Shown: positions 21,067 to 29,859, counted from the first letter of the stretch. The stretch: 64,000 nt of DNA from Vibrio sp. CB1-14 (GCF_040412085.2 NZ_CP115920.1:620001-684000), one strand, 5' to 3'. Numbers and translations: made by a program. The notes: a model not told the origin generated them from the sequence alone.

Positions 21067-21240
21067 TTTTCCCTCGAGTTGAATCGAAAATATAGCCGCA
21101 ATGTCAGACTTAGCAAACGGTCACCTTGTTAAGTTAGTATTAACTAACTCGCAAAACGAGATAATTTTTTGAAATCAACCAAAAAAGTAAAAGACGTACA
21201 GCAGAGTTCGAAAGGATATCATTTATACCGCTGAGAATAA

Positions 21241-21268
21241 AAGAGCAGCCTCAACAGGGCTGCTCTAT
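21241..21268 (-). terminator. Terminator after degQ
   Basis: Arms AGAGCAGCC and GGCTGCTCT enclose TCAACA. On the reverse strand they are followed by TTTTATT, so the hairpin ends the degQ message and leaves degS with its own promoter in the 230-base gap. Confidence 0.8.
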
Positions 21269-21297
21269 GACACAAAATTAACCAAGTTGAGTCGTGA

Positions 21298-22665
21298 TTA
21301 TCGAACGACTAGGTAGATGGTTCTGTCTCCGCGCTGAATGTTCAGTGCTAATACACCAGGTTTTTTCTCAAGCAGCTTACGCAGCTGTGCGACGTTTTTC
21401 ACTCGAGTACGGTTCACGCCGATGATGATGTCATCTTTTTGCAGCTCGTATTGAGCGGCAGGAGAGCCTTCTGCAACCGATGTCACCTTGACCCCTTCAA
21501 TGGCATCACTGCTGGTCGTGTTGGCAAACTCTGCTCCAGTGAGTCCTTCATGAAGCTTGTCCGCTTTAGTTGCTGATTGTGTGGACTCTTTCAGCGTCGC
21601 TTCGAAAGACTTTTCTTTGCCATCACGAACCACGCCAAGCGTGACCGTTTTGCCCGCCCCGAGAGTGGCGACTTTGGCACGTAGTTCGCTAAAGGTGGAG
21701 ATTTTCTTACCATTTACCGAGACGATGATATCGCCAGCTTCCAGCCCTGCTTTGTCTGCTGCACTATCAGGTACGACTTGGCTAACAAACGCACCTTTGC
21801 TTGAATCATAGCCGAGTGCTTCTGCAAGCTCTGAGGTGACTTCGCCACCTTGAACGCCCAGCATGCCACGTTTCACCTCACCAAACTCAATGATTTGACC
21901 GGTAAGGTTGGTCATCATGTTCGATGGGATGGCGAAACCAATACCAACGTTGCCACCATTTGGTCCTAAGATGGCAGTGTTGATACCAATAAGCTCACCG
22001 TTGAGGTTTACCAAGGCACCACCAGAGTTACCGCTGTTAATAGCCGCATCGGTCTGAATGAAGTTTTCAAAGTTTTCAATGTTGAGGCCACTTCGCCCTA
22101 GCGCGGATACAATACCGGAAGTAACAGTTTGTCCTAGACCAAATGGGTTACCAATCGCGACGGTAAAGTCACCGACACGAAGCCCGTCTGAATCAGCCAC
22201 TTTAATTTCTGTAAGGTTCTTAACGCCATCCACTTTTAGCAGGGCGACGTCCGACATTTCATCACCGCCAACAAGTTCAGCGTCGAACTCACGTCCATCA
22301 CCAAGTTTGATGCGGATTTCTTCCGCGCCATTGATGACGTGATAGTTCGTCACGATGTAGCCTTTATCGGCATCAATGACGACACCGGAGCCTAGCCCGC
22401 GGAATGGGCGCTCTTGAAGCTGTTCTGTAGGAAAGTCAGGACCAAAGAAAAAGCGAAACTGGTCTGGCAGTTGTTGTCGAGAAACTTGTGTCCCCTCTAC
22501 GGCGATGCTGACCACCGCTGGGGTGACCTTTTCTAACATAGGTGCAAGGCTTGGTAGTTGTTCACCGTTAACAGACAGTGGTAGAGCGGCCGTCGCAGGT
22601 AGTGGGGCGATGATTGCACTTAGGCTTAACGAAAGAACAGTTAACACAAGTACGGGTTTTTTCAT
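21298..22665 (-). CDS. degQ: Periplasmic serine endoprotease DegQ (HtrA family)
   Basis: This 455-residue periplasmic protease/chaperone has a cleavable signal peptide (MKKPVLVLTVLSLSLSAIIA, cleavage near ATAALP). The catalytic triad lies in VTNYHVI, DVALLKV and NSGNSGGALV. Two PDZ domains follow (about residues 255-345 and 360-450). A conserved short LA-loop fits DegQ rather than DegP. Length equals E. coli DegQ (455 aa). The start chosen is the ATG at 22665, seven bases after AGGAG; the adjacent ATG three bases upstream is also possible. Confidence 0.93.
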   Translation of the reverse strand: MKKPVLVLTVLSLSLSAIIAPLPATAALPLSVNGEQLPSLAPMLEKVTPAVVSIAVEGTQVSRQQLPDQFRFFFGPDFPTEQLQERPFRGLGSGVVIDADKGYIVTNYHVINGAEEIRIKLGDGREFDAELVGGDEMSDVALLKVDGVKNLTEIKVADSDGLRVGDFTVAIGNPFGLGQTVTSGIVSALGRSGLNIENFENFIQTDAAINSGNSGGALVNLNGELIGINTAILGPNGGNVGIGFAIPSNMMTNLTGQIIEFGEVKRGMLGVQGGEVTSELAEALGYDSSKGAFVSQVVPDSAADKAGLEAGDIIVSVNGKKISTFSELRAKVATLGAGKTVTLGVVRDGKEKSFEATLKESTQSATKADKLHEGLTGAEFANTTSSDAIEGVKVTSVAEGSPAAQYELQKDDIIIGVNRTRVKNVAQLRKLLEKKPGVLALNIQRGDRTIYLVVR

Positions 22666-22733
22666 CATAAAACTCCTCATAGGATCAGTAAGGTTTATGA
22701 CTCAACGATTGTAGTAAAGTTCAGCCTTAATAT

Positions 22734-22768
22734 AAAAACGGCCAGCGATTGATTTAATGGCTGGCCGA
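22734..22768 (-). terminator. Terminator after zapG
   Basis: Read on the reverse strand, arms CGGCCAGC and GCTGGCCG enclose CATTAAATCAATC and are followed by TTTTTATAT. Confidence 0.75.
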
Positions 22769-22783
22769 TTCCGGTGTTTCTAA

Positions 22784-23245
22784 TTAAGAAGCTTTGGCTG
22801 TGGTTACGGGCTCTTGAGCGATGGCCGAAGGGGCTTCGACCACTTCTTTTTTCTCTTCTCTCAATAGACCGGTTGCACCGTTAACATAATCTTTAGGTGG
22901 CTGATCAGTAGAATCGTTAGCGTCAATGACTTCTACGTTGTGTTCAGCAATTTTCTTCACAAATGGATTATCTTGCTCAGGAAGGTTAGGCATTAGCTCA
23001 GTTGAAGTTTTAGCCATGTGTTGATAAAGCTTAGTGTAGTCTTTGCCCAGCGTGTCGAGCATTTCTGCGGTTTGCGCAAAATGATCCGACAGTTCTTGTC
23101 TTTGCTGTTCTAATGCAAATTTAGCGGATTCGAGGTCTTTTTGTAGCGTCTTTTGTTTTTTGTATTGTGGAGTAGTCAGTCGGGAAATCACAATTCCTAG
23201 AATAGCACCAACTAGCAAGCCGACAATGGCATAGATCCAAGGCAT
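22784..23245 (-). CDS. zapG: ZapG/YhcB cell-envelope division factor (DUF1043)
   Basis: This 153-residue protein has one N-terminal membrane anchor (WIYAIVGLLVGAILGIVI) followed by a cytoplasmic coiled coil (about residues 25-75) and a conserved LYQHMAKTS...LMPNLPEQDNPF segment. It matches E. coli YhcB/ZapG, which links envelope growth and division. The C-terminal tail (EEKKEVVEAPSAIAQEP) is longer than in E. coli. It is divergent from zapE, as in E. coli. Confidence 0.9.
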   Translation of the reverse strand: MPWIYAIVGLLVGAILGIVISRLTTPQYKKQKTLQKDLESAKFALEQQRQELSDHFAQTAEMLDTLGKDYTKLYQHMAKTSTELMPNLPEQDNPFVKKIAEHNVEVIDANDSTDQPPKDYVNGATGLLREEKKEVVEAPSAIAQEPVTTAKAS

Positions 23246-23386
23246 AACAGCTCCTTTATAATGATTATTAACATGCGCGTTACCAAGTGGTTACACACGT
23301 CGTATAGCCATGTTACTATGAGAGTTCGAGCCAATAAAGCAAAAATACGCGCTCTTTAGCCCTTGGATCAGTGTTGCGAGTAATCC

Positions 23387-24490
23387 ATGACGCCCATAGA
23401 AAGATATGAACACGATATTGAAACAAATGGTTTCCAGGCAGACCCTGCCCAACGCACTGCAGTGGAAGCCTTAGACAAACTACACCATCAATTTAGTGAC
23501 TATTTAAAATTTGAAGCGCCTCCGCTTTCAATGATGCAAAAGCTGCTAGGAAAGAAGCCAGAACAAGCAATACCTCCGAAGGGGCTGTATTTCTGGGGTG
23601 GAGTAGGGCGAGGCAAAACCTATTTGATGGACGCATTTTTTGATAGTTTGCCGACATCGAGAAAAATGCGAGTCCACTTCCACCGCTTCATGTATCGCGT
23701 ACATGATGAACTAAAACGACTTGGAGACGTTGAAAACCCGTTAGAGAAAGTCGCAGACATCTTTGAATCCGAAGCTAAAATTATTTGCTTCGATGAGTTT
23801 TTTGTCTCTGATATTACGGATGCGATGATTCTAGCGACCTTGCTACAAGAGCTGTTTAAGCGTGGGGTTGTTCTTGTCGCAACGTCCAATATCCCTCCGG
23901 AAAACTTGTATCGCAACGGCTTGCAGCGTGCCCGATTTATGCCGGCCATTTCGCTGATTCAAAGTCAGTGTGTGGTGCTAAATGTCGACAGCGGTATTGA
24001 TTATAGACTTCGAACGCTTGAGCAGGCAGAGATTTACCATTTCCCACTCGATGAGGCGGCTAACCAAAATCTTGAGCGCTATTTCAATCAGTTGGTAATG
24101 GACGATCGCGTTCATGACGCTAGTATTGAGATTAATCACCGTGATGTTGACGTGTTTGCCGCCGCTGACGATGTCTTGTTCGCAAGTTTCGCACAGTTGT
24201 GTCAAACCATGCGTAGTCAAAACGACTATATAGAGATGTCTAAAATTTATCACACGGTGCTGCTGGCTGATGTGAAGCAGATGGATGCGAAACTGGATGA
24301 TGCCGCTAGGCGCTTTATCGCGTTAGTGGATGAATTTTATGAAAGACGGGTAAAGCTGATCATTTCAGCCGAAGTCGCTTTAGAGGAGTTGTACACTCAC
24401 GGTCAATTGGAGTTTGAGTTTAAGCGATGTATTTCGCGACTCACCGAGATGCAAAGTCACGACTATTTGGCTTCTGAGCACCTCCCTTGA
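23387..24490 (+). CDS. zapE: Cell division ATPase ZapE (AFG1 family)
   Basis: This 367-residue P-loop ATPase associates with the Z ring under stress. Walker A is GGVGRGKTYLMD (about residue 71) and Walker B is IICFDEFFVSD (about residue 133). The sensor segment ATSNIPPENLYRNGLQR and the C-terminal FKRCISRLTEMQ are conserved in AFG1/ZapE. An ATG at 23387 with no strong ribosome site is used; it fits the family start (MTPIERYE). Confidence 0.93.
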   Translation: MTPIERYEHDIETNGFQADPAQRTAVEALDKLHHQFSDYLKFEAPPLSMMQKLLGKKPEQAIPPKGLYFWGGVGRGKTYLMDAFFDSLPTSRKMRVHFHRFMYRVHDELKRLGDVENPLEKVADIFESEAKIICFDEFFVSDITDAMILATLLQELFKRGVVLVATSNIPPENLYRNGLQRARFMPAISLIQSQCVVLNVDSGIDYRLRTLEQAEIYHFPLDEAANQNLERYFNQLVMDDRVHDASIEINHRDVDVFAAADDVLFASFAQLCQTMRSQNDYIEMSKIYHTVLLADVKQMDAKLDDAARRFIALVDEFYERRVKLIISAEVALEELYTHGQLEFEFKRCISRLTEMQSHDYLASEHLP

Positions 24491-24519
24491 TGTTTTTGGC
24501 CAATTTGTCCAAAAAATAG

Positions 24520-24701
24520 ATGATTTTTTCCGCGAGCTTCTCTATAATCCTGCGACCCACCGTTACTGCAGGCGAGTTTCTTCAAATTTTTTGAGGAACG
24601 ATGCCGAGAGTTTCAACACTCGAAGGGGTGATGTATGGGCTCTTAGACAGTGGGAGCGAAAGCTCCTTAAGTGTAAATTAAATTAACGGGTTATTATTAG
24701 C
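24520..24701 (+). promoter_or_regulatory. rplM-rpsI promoter and structured leader
   Basis: A -10 TATAAT lies at 24543-24548 with a weak -35 near 24521. The leader of about 150 bases contains two hairpins: CGAGAGTTTCAACACTCG (24605-24622) and GGAGCGAAAGCTCC (24650-24663), the latter closed by a GNRA-type GAAA loop, followed by TTAAGTG. In E. coli this operon is autoregulated by L13 through its leader; the same is inferred here. Confidence 0.6.
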
Positions 24702-25130
24702 ATGAAAACTTTCGTTGCTAAACCAGAAACTGTAAAACGCGACTGGTACGTTGTAGACGCTGAAGGTAAAACTCTTGGCCGTCTAGCAAGTGAAATTGCA
24801 TCTCGCCTACGTGGCAAACACAAAGCTGAATACACTCCGCACACTGACACTGGTGATTACATCATCGTTGTTAACGCTGAGAAAGTTACTGTAACTGGTA
24901 ACAAGGCTAAGAACAAAGTTTACTACCGTCACTCTGAGTTCCCAGGCGGCCTAAAATCAATCACTTTTGAAAAGCTGATCGATCGTAAGCCTGAAATGGC
25001 TCTTGAGCTAGCGGTTAAAGGTATGCTACCACGTGGTCCTCTAGGCCGTGCTATGTACCGTAAGCTTAAGGTTTACGCTGGCGCTGAGCACAACCATGTT
25101 GCTCAACAACCACAAGTACTAGACATCTAA
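24702..25130 (+). CDS. rplM: 50S ribosomal protein L13
   Basis: This 142-residue early-assembly protein of the large subunit begins [20 protein letters not shown] and carries the L13 signature [20 protein letters not shown]. Length equals E. coli L13. It is followed 15 bases later by rpsI in the universal rplM-rpsI operon. It shows strong ribosomal-protein codon bias. Confidence 0.98.
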   Translation: MKTFVAKPETVKRDWYVVDAEGKTLGRLASEIASRLRGKHKAEYTPHTDTGDYIIVVNAEKVTVTGNKAKNKVYYRHSEFPGGLKSITFEKLIDRKPEMALELAVKGMLPRGPLGRAMYRKLKVYAGAEHNHVAQQPQVLDI

Positions 25131-25145
25131 TCGGGGATTTCGAAA

Positions 25146-25538
25146 ATGGCAGAGAATCAATACTACGGCACTGGCCGTCGCAAAAGCTCAGCTGCTCGTG
25201 TTTTCATCAAACCAGGCACTGGCAATATCGTAGTTAACAAGCGTGAACTAGAAGTATACTTCGGTCGCGAAACTTCTTGCATGGTAGTTCGTCAGCCTCT
25301 AGAGCTAACTGAACTAACTGAGAAGCTAGACCTATTCGTTACTGTAAAAGGTGGCGGTATTTCTGGTCAAGCAGGTGCTATCCGTCACGGTATCACTCGC
25401 GCGCTAATGGAATACGATGAGACTCTACGTCCTGCTCTACGTGCAGCTGGCTATGTTACGCGTGACGCTCGTTGCGTTGAACGTAAGAAAGTTGGTCTAC
25501 GTAAAGCACGTCGTCGTCCACAGTTCTCTAAGCGTTAA
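25146..25538 (+). CDS. rpsI: 30S ribosomal protein S9
   Basis: This 130-residue small-subunit protein begins [20 protein letters not shown] and ends in the basic tail [11 protein letters not shown], which reaches the P-site tRNA. It has the S9 signature [19 protein letters not shown]. It is co-transcribed with rplM and ends at a terminator. Confidence 0.98.
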   Translation: MAENQYYGTGRRKSSAARVFIKPGTGNIVVNKRELEVYFGRETSCMVVRQPLELTELTEKLDLFVTVKGGGISGQAGAIRHGITRALMEYDETLRPALRAAGYVTRDARCVERKKVGLRKARRRPQFSKR

Positions 25539-25592
25539 TTTTCTCCTTACCGAGAAGATTATGCTTTCCAACTATATGTTGGAATGTGGATT

Positions 25593-25624
25593 CAAAAAGC
25601 TCAGCTTCGGCTGGGCTTTTTTGG
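25593..25624 (+). terminator. Terminator of the rplM-rpsI operon
   Basis: Arms AAAAAGCTCAGC and GCTGGGCTTTTTT are capped by a UUCG tetraloop. A smaller hairpin (TTCCAACTATATGTTGGAA, 25566-25584) precedes it. Confidence 0.92.
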
Positions 25625-26003
25625 TTTTATACGTCCAATAACCCTACTAAATTCAGAAACTCTGATCTTCACTCTCTCCTTTTCCCTCCTTTTGTGAACT
25701 AGCAAGCGAATTCCCGCTATAGATGTTACGAAAAGGTAGCTTTATCTTGTCAAAAAGTAGGGTTTTCTTTATCATTTGCTATCAAATAAATACAACTAAA
25801 ATTCGTATTTTGTTAGCCATGCTCTACTGGTCGGAATCGATGTCTGAGCAGACTCAAGTAGCCAAAAATAATTAGTACTATTGGCTCGTTCAATTTGAAG
25901 GAAAATAGCCCAAGGAATGGTTCCCCAATGGGTTATTCCATCTAAAAGAGCAACTTGGATTCGCTCAGTATTGACCCAAAGGAGCAAATGGGAGAAATGT
26001 TGG
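25625..26003 (+). other. rpsI-petA intergenic region and petA leader
   Basis: Apart from the predicted promoter, no gene is visible here. The last part holds AAAGGAG (25978-25984) in front of a 12-codon ORF (ATG 25988, stop 26024-26026) that overlaps the petA start in another frame. A dyad AGCCCAAGGAATGG...CCAATGGGTTATTCC lies at about 25907-25939. Confidence 0.4.
25747..25775 (+). promoter_or_regulatory. Predicted petABC promoter
   Basis: TTGTCA (25747-25752), a 17-base spacer and TATCAT (25770-25775) match the sigma-70 consensus at 10 of 12 positions. The implied transcript would carry a 5' leader of about 220 bases before petA. Confidence 0.6.
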
Positions 26004-26594
26004 ATGAGCAATGCGCCTTTAAATAACGGTCGCAGGCGTTTCCTTACTGCGACAACTGCGGTTGTCGGTGGTTTGGGAGCAGCTGCAGTCGCCGTTCCTT
26101 TTATTAAATCTTGGAACCCAAGTGCCAAAGCTAAAGCCGCTGGTGCCCCTGTTGAAGTGGACGTCAGCAAGCTTGAAGAAGGTCAAATGGTTCGTGTTGA
26201 ATGGCAGGGTAAGCCGGTATGGGTTGTGCGCCGCGCACAGTCTGTTTTGGACAACCTAAATAACCTAGCCGCTCAATTGCGTGACCCAGACTCAGGGGAA
26301 GAACAGCAACCAGAGTATGCACAAAACGTGTACCGCTCCATTAAACCGGAGTACTTTGTCGCTGTTGGTTTCTGTACCCACCTAGGTTGTTCGCCTACCT
26401 ATCTTGCTGATTCCTTTAGTGAACAAGTTCAGGGTGTGAAATCGGGTTTCTTCTGCCCATGTCATGGCTCTAAGTTTGATATGGCTGGTCGTGTTTTCCA
26501 GAACGTACCAGCACCACTCAACCTAGTCATTCCTAAACACATGTACTTGAGTGATACCAGAATCCTTATTGGTGTTGATGAGGGGGATGCATAA
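26004..26594 (+). CDS. petA: Ubiquinol-cytochrome c reductase Rieske iron-sulfur subunit
   Basis: This 196-residue Rieske protein of the cytochrome bc1 complex carries electrons from ubiquinol to cytochrome c1. It has an N-terminal Tat-like signal anchor (GRRRFLTATTAVVGG plus a hydrophobic stretch). The [2Fe-2S] ligands are Cys124/His126 in CTHLGC and Cys151/His154 in CPCHGS, with disulfide partners Cys129 and Cys153. I chose ATG 26004 because the twin-arginine region then lies near the N-terminus; a start 29 codons upstream has no family support. petB overlaps its stop by one base. bc1 is present in Vibrio and absent from E. coli. Confidence 0.96.
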   Translation: MSNAPLNNGRRRFLTATTAVVGGLGAAAVAVPFIKSWNPSAKAKAAGAPVEVDVSKLEEGQMVRVEWQGKPVWVVRRAQSVLDNLNNLAAQLRDPDSGEEQQPEYAQNVYRSIKPEYFVAVGFCTHLGCSPTYLADSFSEQVQGVKSGFFCPCHGSKFDMAGRVFQNVPAPLNLVIPKHMYLSDTRILIGVDEGDA

Positions 26595-27859
26595 TGCAAG
26601 CGTTACTTGATTGGGTAGAAAAACGTCTACCTGCGATGAATGCTTATAAAAAGCATCTATCCGAATACCCAATGCCAAAAAACTTTAACTTTTGGTACCT
26701 GTTTGGTTCACTAGCGATGCTAGTGTTGGTCAACCAAATCCTAACCGGCATTTGGCTGACAATGAACTACGTACCTTCTGGTGAAGGTGCATTTGCCTCT
26801 GTTGAATACATCATGCGTGATGTGGAATACGGGTGGCTACTCCGCTATATGCACTCAACGGGTGCCTCGGCCTTTTTCGTTGTTGTCTACCTACATATGT
26901 TCCGTGGTCTTATCTATGGTTCTTATCAGAAGCCGCGTGAGCTGCTTTGGGTGTTCGGCATGCTGATCTTCCTTGTGTTGATGGCAGAAGCATTCATGGG
27001 TTACCTACTGCCTTGGGGACAAATGTCTTACTGGGGTGCACAGGTAATCATCTCGCTATTTGGTGCGATTCCAGTTATCGGTGATGACCTAACGCTTTGG
27101 ATCCGTGGTGACTACATCATCTCTGGTGCAACGCTAAACCGCTTCTTCGCACTGCACGTGATTGCGCTACCAATCGTGCTACTACTGCTGATTGTGCTGC
27201 ACGTACTCGCTCTACACGAAGTGGGTTCAAACAACCCAGATGGTATTGAGACTAAGCTTCCGAAAGGCAGCATGGGCGATGACTACAAGACGCAGTTCAA
27301 GTTCCACGACTACTACAGCAAGAAATACGACATCATCGATTCGATTCCTTTCCACCCTTACGGTACGGTAAAAGATCTCGTTGGTGTAGCTGGCTTCTTC
27401 TTCCTGTTCTGTTATGTGTTGTTCTTTAACCCAGAGATGGGCGGTTATTTCCTTGAGCCACCTAACTTTGAAGCTGCGAACCCGCTGAAGACACCTGAGC
27501 ACATTGCTCCAGTATGGTACTTCACTCCGTTCTACGCGATTTTGCGTGCGGTACCAGACAAGCTACTTGGTGTTGTTGCAATGGGACTATCGATTGTATT
27601 CCTGTTCCTACTTCCTTGGTTCGACCGTTGTAAAGTTCGCTCTTATCGCTACAGAAGTAAGATTCACCTAATCAACATCATCCAGTTCACCATTAGCTTT
27701 ATTGCTTTGGGTATTCTTGGTGCGCTACCAGCGACGCCAACGTACACGCTACTGGCTCAGATCTTCAGTTTAGGTTACTTCATGTTCTTCGTTCTGCTGT
27801 TCTTCTACAGTAAGAATGAAAACACCAAGCCATTGCCAGAGAGGGTGACATTCAAATGA
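26594..27859 (+). CDS. petB: Ubiquinol-cytochrome c reductase cytochrome b subunit
   Basis: This 421-residue membrane subunit holds the quinol oxidation and reduction sites. About eight to nine membrane spans are visible, with haem-ligating histidines in RYMHSTGASAFF, YLHMFRGL and ALHVIALPIVLLLLIVLHVLALH. The Qo-site motif is PVWYFTPFYAIL (PEWY loop with V in place of E). It overlaps petA by one base and petC by four. Confidence 0.96.
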   Translation: MQALLDWVEKRLPAMNAYKKHLSEYPMPKNFNFWYLFGSLAMLVLVNQILTGIWLTMNYVPSGEGAFASVEYIMRDVEYGWLLRYMHSTGASAFFVVVYLHMFRGLIYGSYQKPRELLWVFGMLIFLVLMAEAFMGYLLPWGQMSYWGAQVIISLFGAIPVIGDDLTLWIRGDYIISGATLNRFFALHVIALPIVLLLLIVLHVLALHEVGSNNPDGIETKLPKGSMGDDYKTQFKFHDYYSKKYDIIDSIPFHPYGTVKDLVGVAGFFFLFCYVLFFNPEMGGYFLEPPNFEAANPLKTPEHIAPVWYFTPFYAILRAVPDKLLGVVAMGLSIVFLFLLPWFDRCKVRSYRYRSKIHLINIIQFTISFIALGILGALPATPTYTLLAQIFSLGYFMFFVLLFFYSKNENTKPLPERVTFK

Positions 27860-28593
27860 AAAAGTGGATTGTAGTACTTTTCGCATTGCTGCCATCTCTA
27901 GCACTAGCCGCTGGTGGTAATGTAAATCTTGATAAAGCAAACAATGATTTGACGGATAAAGCGTCGCTTCAAAACGGTGCTAAGCTGTTTATGAACTACT
28001 GCTTTGCGTGTCACTCGACGCAGTATCAGCGCTATGAGCGTGTAGCAACTGACTTGGGTATCCCTGTTGATCTAGCTAAAGAAAACCTAGTTTTCGATCC
28101 AGAAGCAAAGATCGGTGACCTGATGGTTAACGCAATGCCTCAGAAACAAGCAGCAGCTTGGTTTGGTGCTGCGCCACCAGATCTTACTTTGGTTGCTCGT
28201 GTTCGTGGTGTGGACTGGTTATATACTTATCTACGTACGTTCTACGCCGATCCAAGTCGTCCGTTTGGTGTGAACAACACCACATTCCCAAATGTTGGTA
28301 TGCCGCATGTTCTTGAAGAGCTACAAGGTATCCCAACGCCGATCTTCGAAACGAAAGTGGTTGATGGTGAAGAAGTTCAGGTGATTGTTGGTACTGAAAC
28401 TGATGGTCGTGGTGAACTCAGTTCAAGCGAATATGACGATGCGGTACGTGACCTAGTTAACTTCCTTGAGTACTCAGGTGACCCTGTGAAACTCGAGCGT
28501 CATGCACTAGGTTGGTGGGTGATGGCGTTCCTAGTCATCTTCACTATCGTTGTAGTGCTGCTCAAGAAAGAGTATTGGCGTGATGTTCACTAA
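27856..28593 (+). CDS. petC: Ubiquinol-cytochrome c reductase cytochrome c1 subunit
   Basis: This 245-residue periplasmic cytochrome has a cleavable signal peptide (MKKWIVVLFALLPSLALAAG), the haem c site CFACH (Cys49, Cys52, His53), the sixth-ligand region VNAMPQKQ and a C-terminal membrane anchor (about residues 217-235). It overlaps petB by ATGA, so the three subunits are translationally coupled. It accepts electrons from the Rieske protein. Confidence 0.96.
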   Translation: MKKWIVVLFALLPSLALAAGGNVNLDKANNDLTDKASLQNGAKLFMNYCFACHSTQYQRYERVATDLGIPVDLAKENLVFDPEAKIGDLMVNAMPQKQAAAWFGAAPPDLTLVARVRGVDWLYTYLRTFYADPSRPFGVNNTTFPNVGMPHVLEELQGIPTPIFETKVVDGEEVQVIVGTETDGRGELSSSEYDDAVRDLVNFLEYSGDPVKLERHALGWWVMAFLVIFTIVVVLLKKEYWRDVH

Positions 28594-28599
28594 TTGTGC

Positions 28600-28605
28600 T
28601 ATAAT
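28600..28605 (+). promoter_or_regulatory. Extended -10 element upstream of sspA
   Basis: TGTGCTATAAT contains a perfect TATAAT (28600-28605) preceded by TG-rich sequence just after petC. A TTGGCG lies 19 bases upstream. The transcript would start near 28612, ahead of the terminator hairpin at 28629-28658. Confidence 0.5.
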
Positions 28606-28628
28606 AGCGCGTTAATTCCAATTTGTTC

Positions 28629-28658
28629 ACAATGGAGGCCTTGCCTCCATTGTTTTTT
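28629..28658 (+). terminator. Terminator (or attenuator) between petC and sspA
   Basis: Perfect 11-base arms ACAATGGAGGC and GCCTCCATTGT enclose CTT and are followed by TTTTT. It is the likely terminator of petABC. Because it lies downstream of the TATAAT at 28600, it would also be in the leader of any sspA transcript starting there. Confidence 0.88.
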
Positions 28659-28679
28659 GTAAGTATCCCGGAGGGCTCC

Positions 28680-29315
28680 ATGGCTGTAGCTGCCAATAAA
28701 CGTTCTGTGATGACTCTTTTTTCCAGTGCTACTGATTTATATAGCCACCAGGTTCGAATCGTTCTTGCGGAAAAAGGGGTTAGTGTTGAAGTCGAGTTAG
28801 TGGATGACGTGAACATCCCAGCTGAGCTTGCTGAGCTAAACCCATACAAGACTGTTCCAACTTTGGTCGATCGTGAGCTAGCCCTTTACGACTCAAAGAT
28901 CATCATGGAATACCTAGATGAGCGTTTCCCTCATCCACCACTAATGCCAGTATATCCGGTAGCTCGTGGTAACAGCCGCTTAATGATTTATCGCATTGAG
29001 CGTAACTGGTACTCGCTTGCAGAGAAGGTAATGAAAGGTTCTGCAGAAGAATCAGAAGCGGCACGTAACAAACTTCGTAACGACCTACTGACTCTCGCGC
29101 CTATTTTTGCTGAGTACGAGTACTTCATGAGCGAAGAGTTCAGCCTAATTGATTGCTACCTAGCTCCACTATTATGGCGTTTGCCAGAGATGGGCATCGA
29201 GCTTGTTGGTCCTGGCTCAAAAGAAATCAAAGTGTATATGAACCGTGTATTTGAACGTGATTCATTCCTAGCTTCTCTAACAGAAGCTGAGCGTGAGATG
29301 CGTTTGGTTCGCTAG
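28680..29315 (+). CDS. sspA: Stringent starvation protein A
   Basis: This 211-residue protein with a glutathione S-transferase fold binds RNA polymerase and modulates stationary-phase and acid-stress transcription. It has an N-terminal thioredoxin-like domain (MTLFSSATDLYSHQVRIVL, PYKTVPTLVDR) and a C-terminal helical domain. The start is ATG 28680, preceded by GGAGGG at good spacing; a longer frame upstream would run through the terminator hairpin. sspB follows 24 bases later. Confidence 0.95.
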   Translation: MAVAANKRSVMTLFSSATDLYSHQVRIVLAEKGVSVEVELVDDVNIPAELAELNPYKTVPTLVDRELALYDSKIIMEYLDERFPHPPLMPVYPVARGNSRLMIYRIERNWYSLAEKVMKGSAEESEAARNKLRNDLLTLAPIFAEYEYFMSEEFSLIDCYLAPLLWRLPEMGIELVGPGSKEIKVYMNRVFERDSFLASLTEAEREMRLVR

Positions 29316-29339
29316 TCCTTATAGGTTTCTCTCGAGACG

Positions 29340-29828
29340 ATGGATATTGAAAAAATGACACCTCGCCGACCATATATGCTTCGTGCATTTTATGATTGGC
29401 TAGTTGAGAATGATTTAACCCCGCATATTGTTGTTGATGCAAATATGCCGGGTGTGCGAGTTCCTTTGGAATTCGTGCAAGATGGTCAGATCATTCTTAA
29501 TATTGCTCCAAGAGCGGTCGGCCAGCTTGAGTTGGGTAATGAAGCGATTACGTTTCATGCTCGATTTGGTGGTAAGCCGCACTCTGTGATTGCTCCTTTG
29601 TATTCGGTACAAGCGATTTATGCTCGTGAAAACGGTGCAGGCACTATGTTCGAACCTGAAGATGCGTATCTTTCTATTGAGGAAGAAGACATCTCAGAGC
29701 CAGAAGTGGTGACCGGTTTGTCCGTGGCCGCAGAAACTGAGCAGCCAGAGCTAAGCAGTGAAGAGCCTAACGGAGATGATGAACCGCCTAAACCAAAAGG
29801 GCGACCAAGTCTTCGTGTAGTCAAATAG
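29340..29828 (+). CDS. sspB: ClpXP adaptor SspB
   Basis: This 162-residue adaptor delivers ssrA-tagged proteins to ClpXP. The N-terminal substrate-binding domain is conserved (MTPRRPYMLRAFYDWL, QIILNIAPRAVG, AIYARENGAGTMFEP). A flexible acidic linker (residues about 115-150) leads to the ClpX-docking tail GRPSLRVVK. It is in an operon with sspA and followed by a terminator. Confidence 0.96.
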   Translation: MDIEKMTPRRPYMLRAFYDWLVENDLTPHIVVDANMPGVRVPLEFVQDGQIILNIAPRAVGQLELGNEAITFHARFGGKPHSVIAPLYSVQAIYARENGAGTMFEPEDAYLSIEEEDISEPEVVTGLSVAAETEQPELSSEEPNGDDEPPKPKGRPSLRVVK

Positions 29829-29859
29829 CAAAAAGCCGCATTGATATGCGGCTTTTTTG
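29829..29859 (+). terminator. Terminator of sspAB
   Basis: Arms AAAAGCCGCAT and ATGCGGCTTTT enclose TGAT and are followed by a T run. Confidence 0.92.

Noticed and set aside
24504..24535. TTTTTGG...CCAAAAA-type dyad near the end of zapE as a terminator
   Set aside because: The arms GGCCAATTTGTCC are interrupted and no stable stem with a T tract forms; the sequence more likely belongs to the rplM promoter region.
25796..26170. 124-codon reverse frame overlapping the petA start
   Set aside because: Its best part is the complement of the petA signal region; no ribosome site, promoter or family resemblance.
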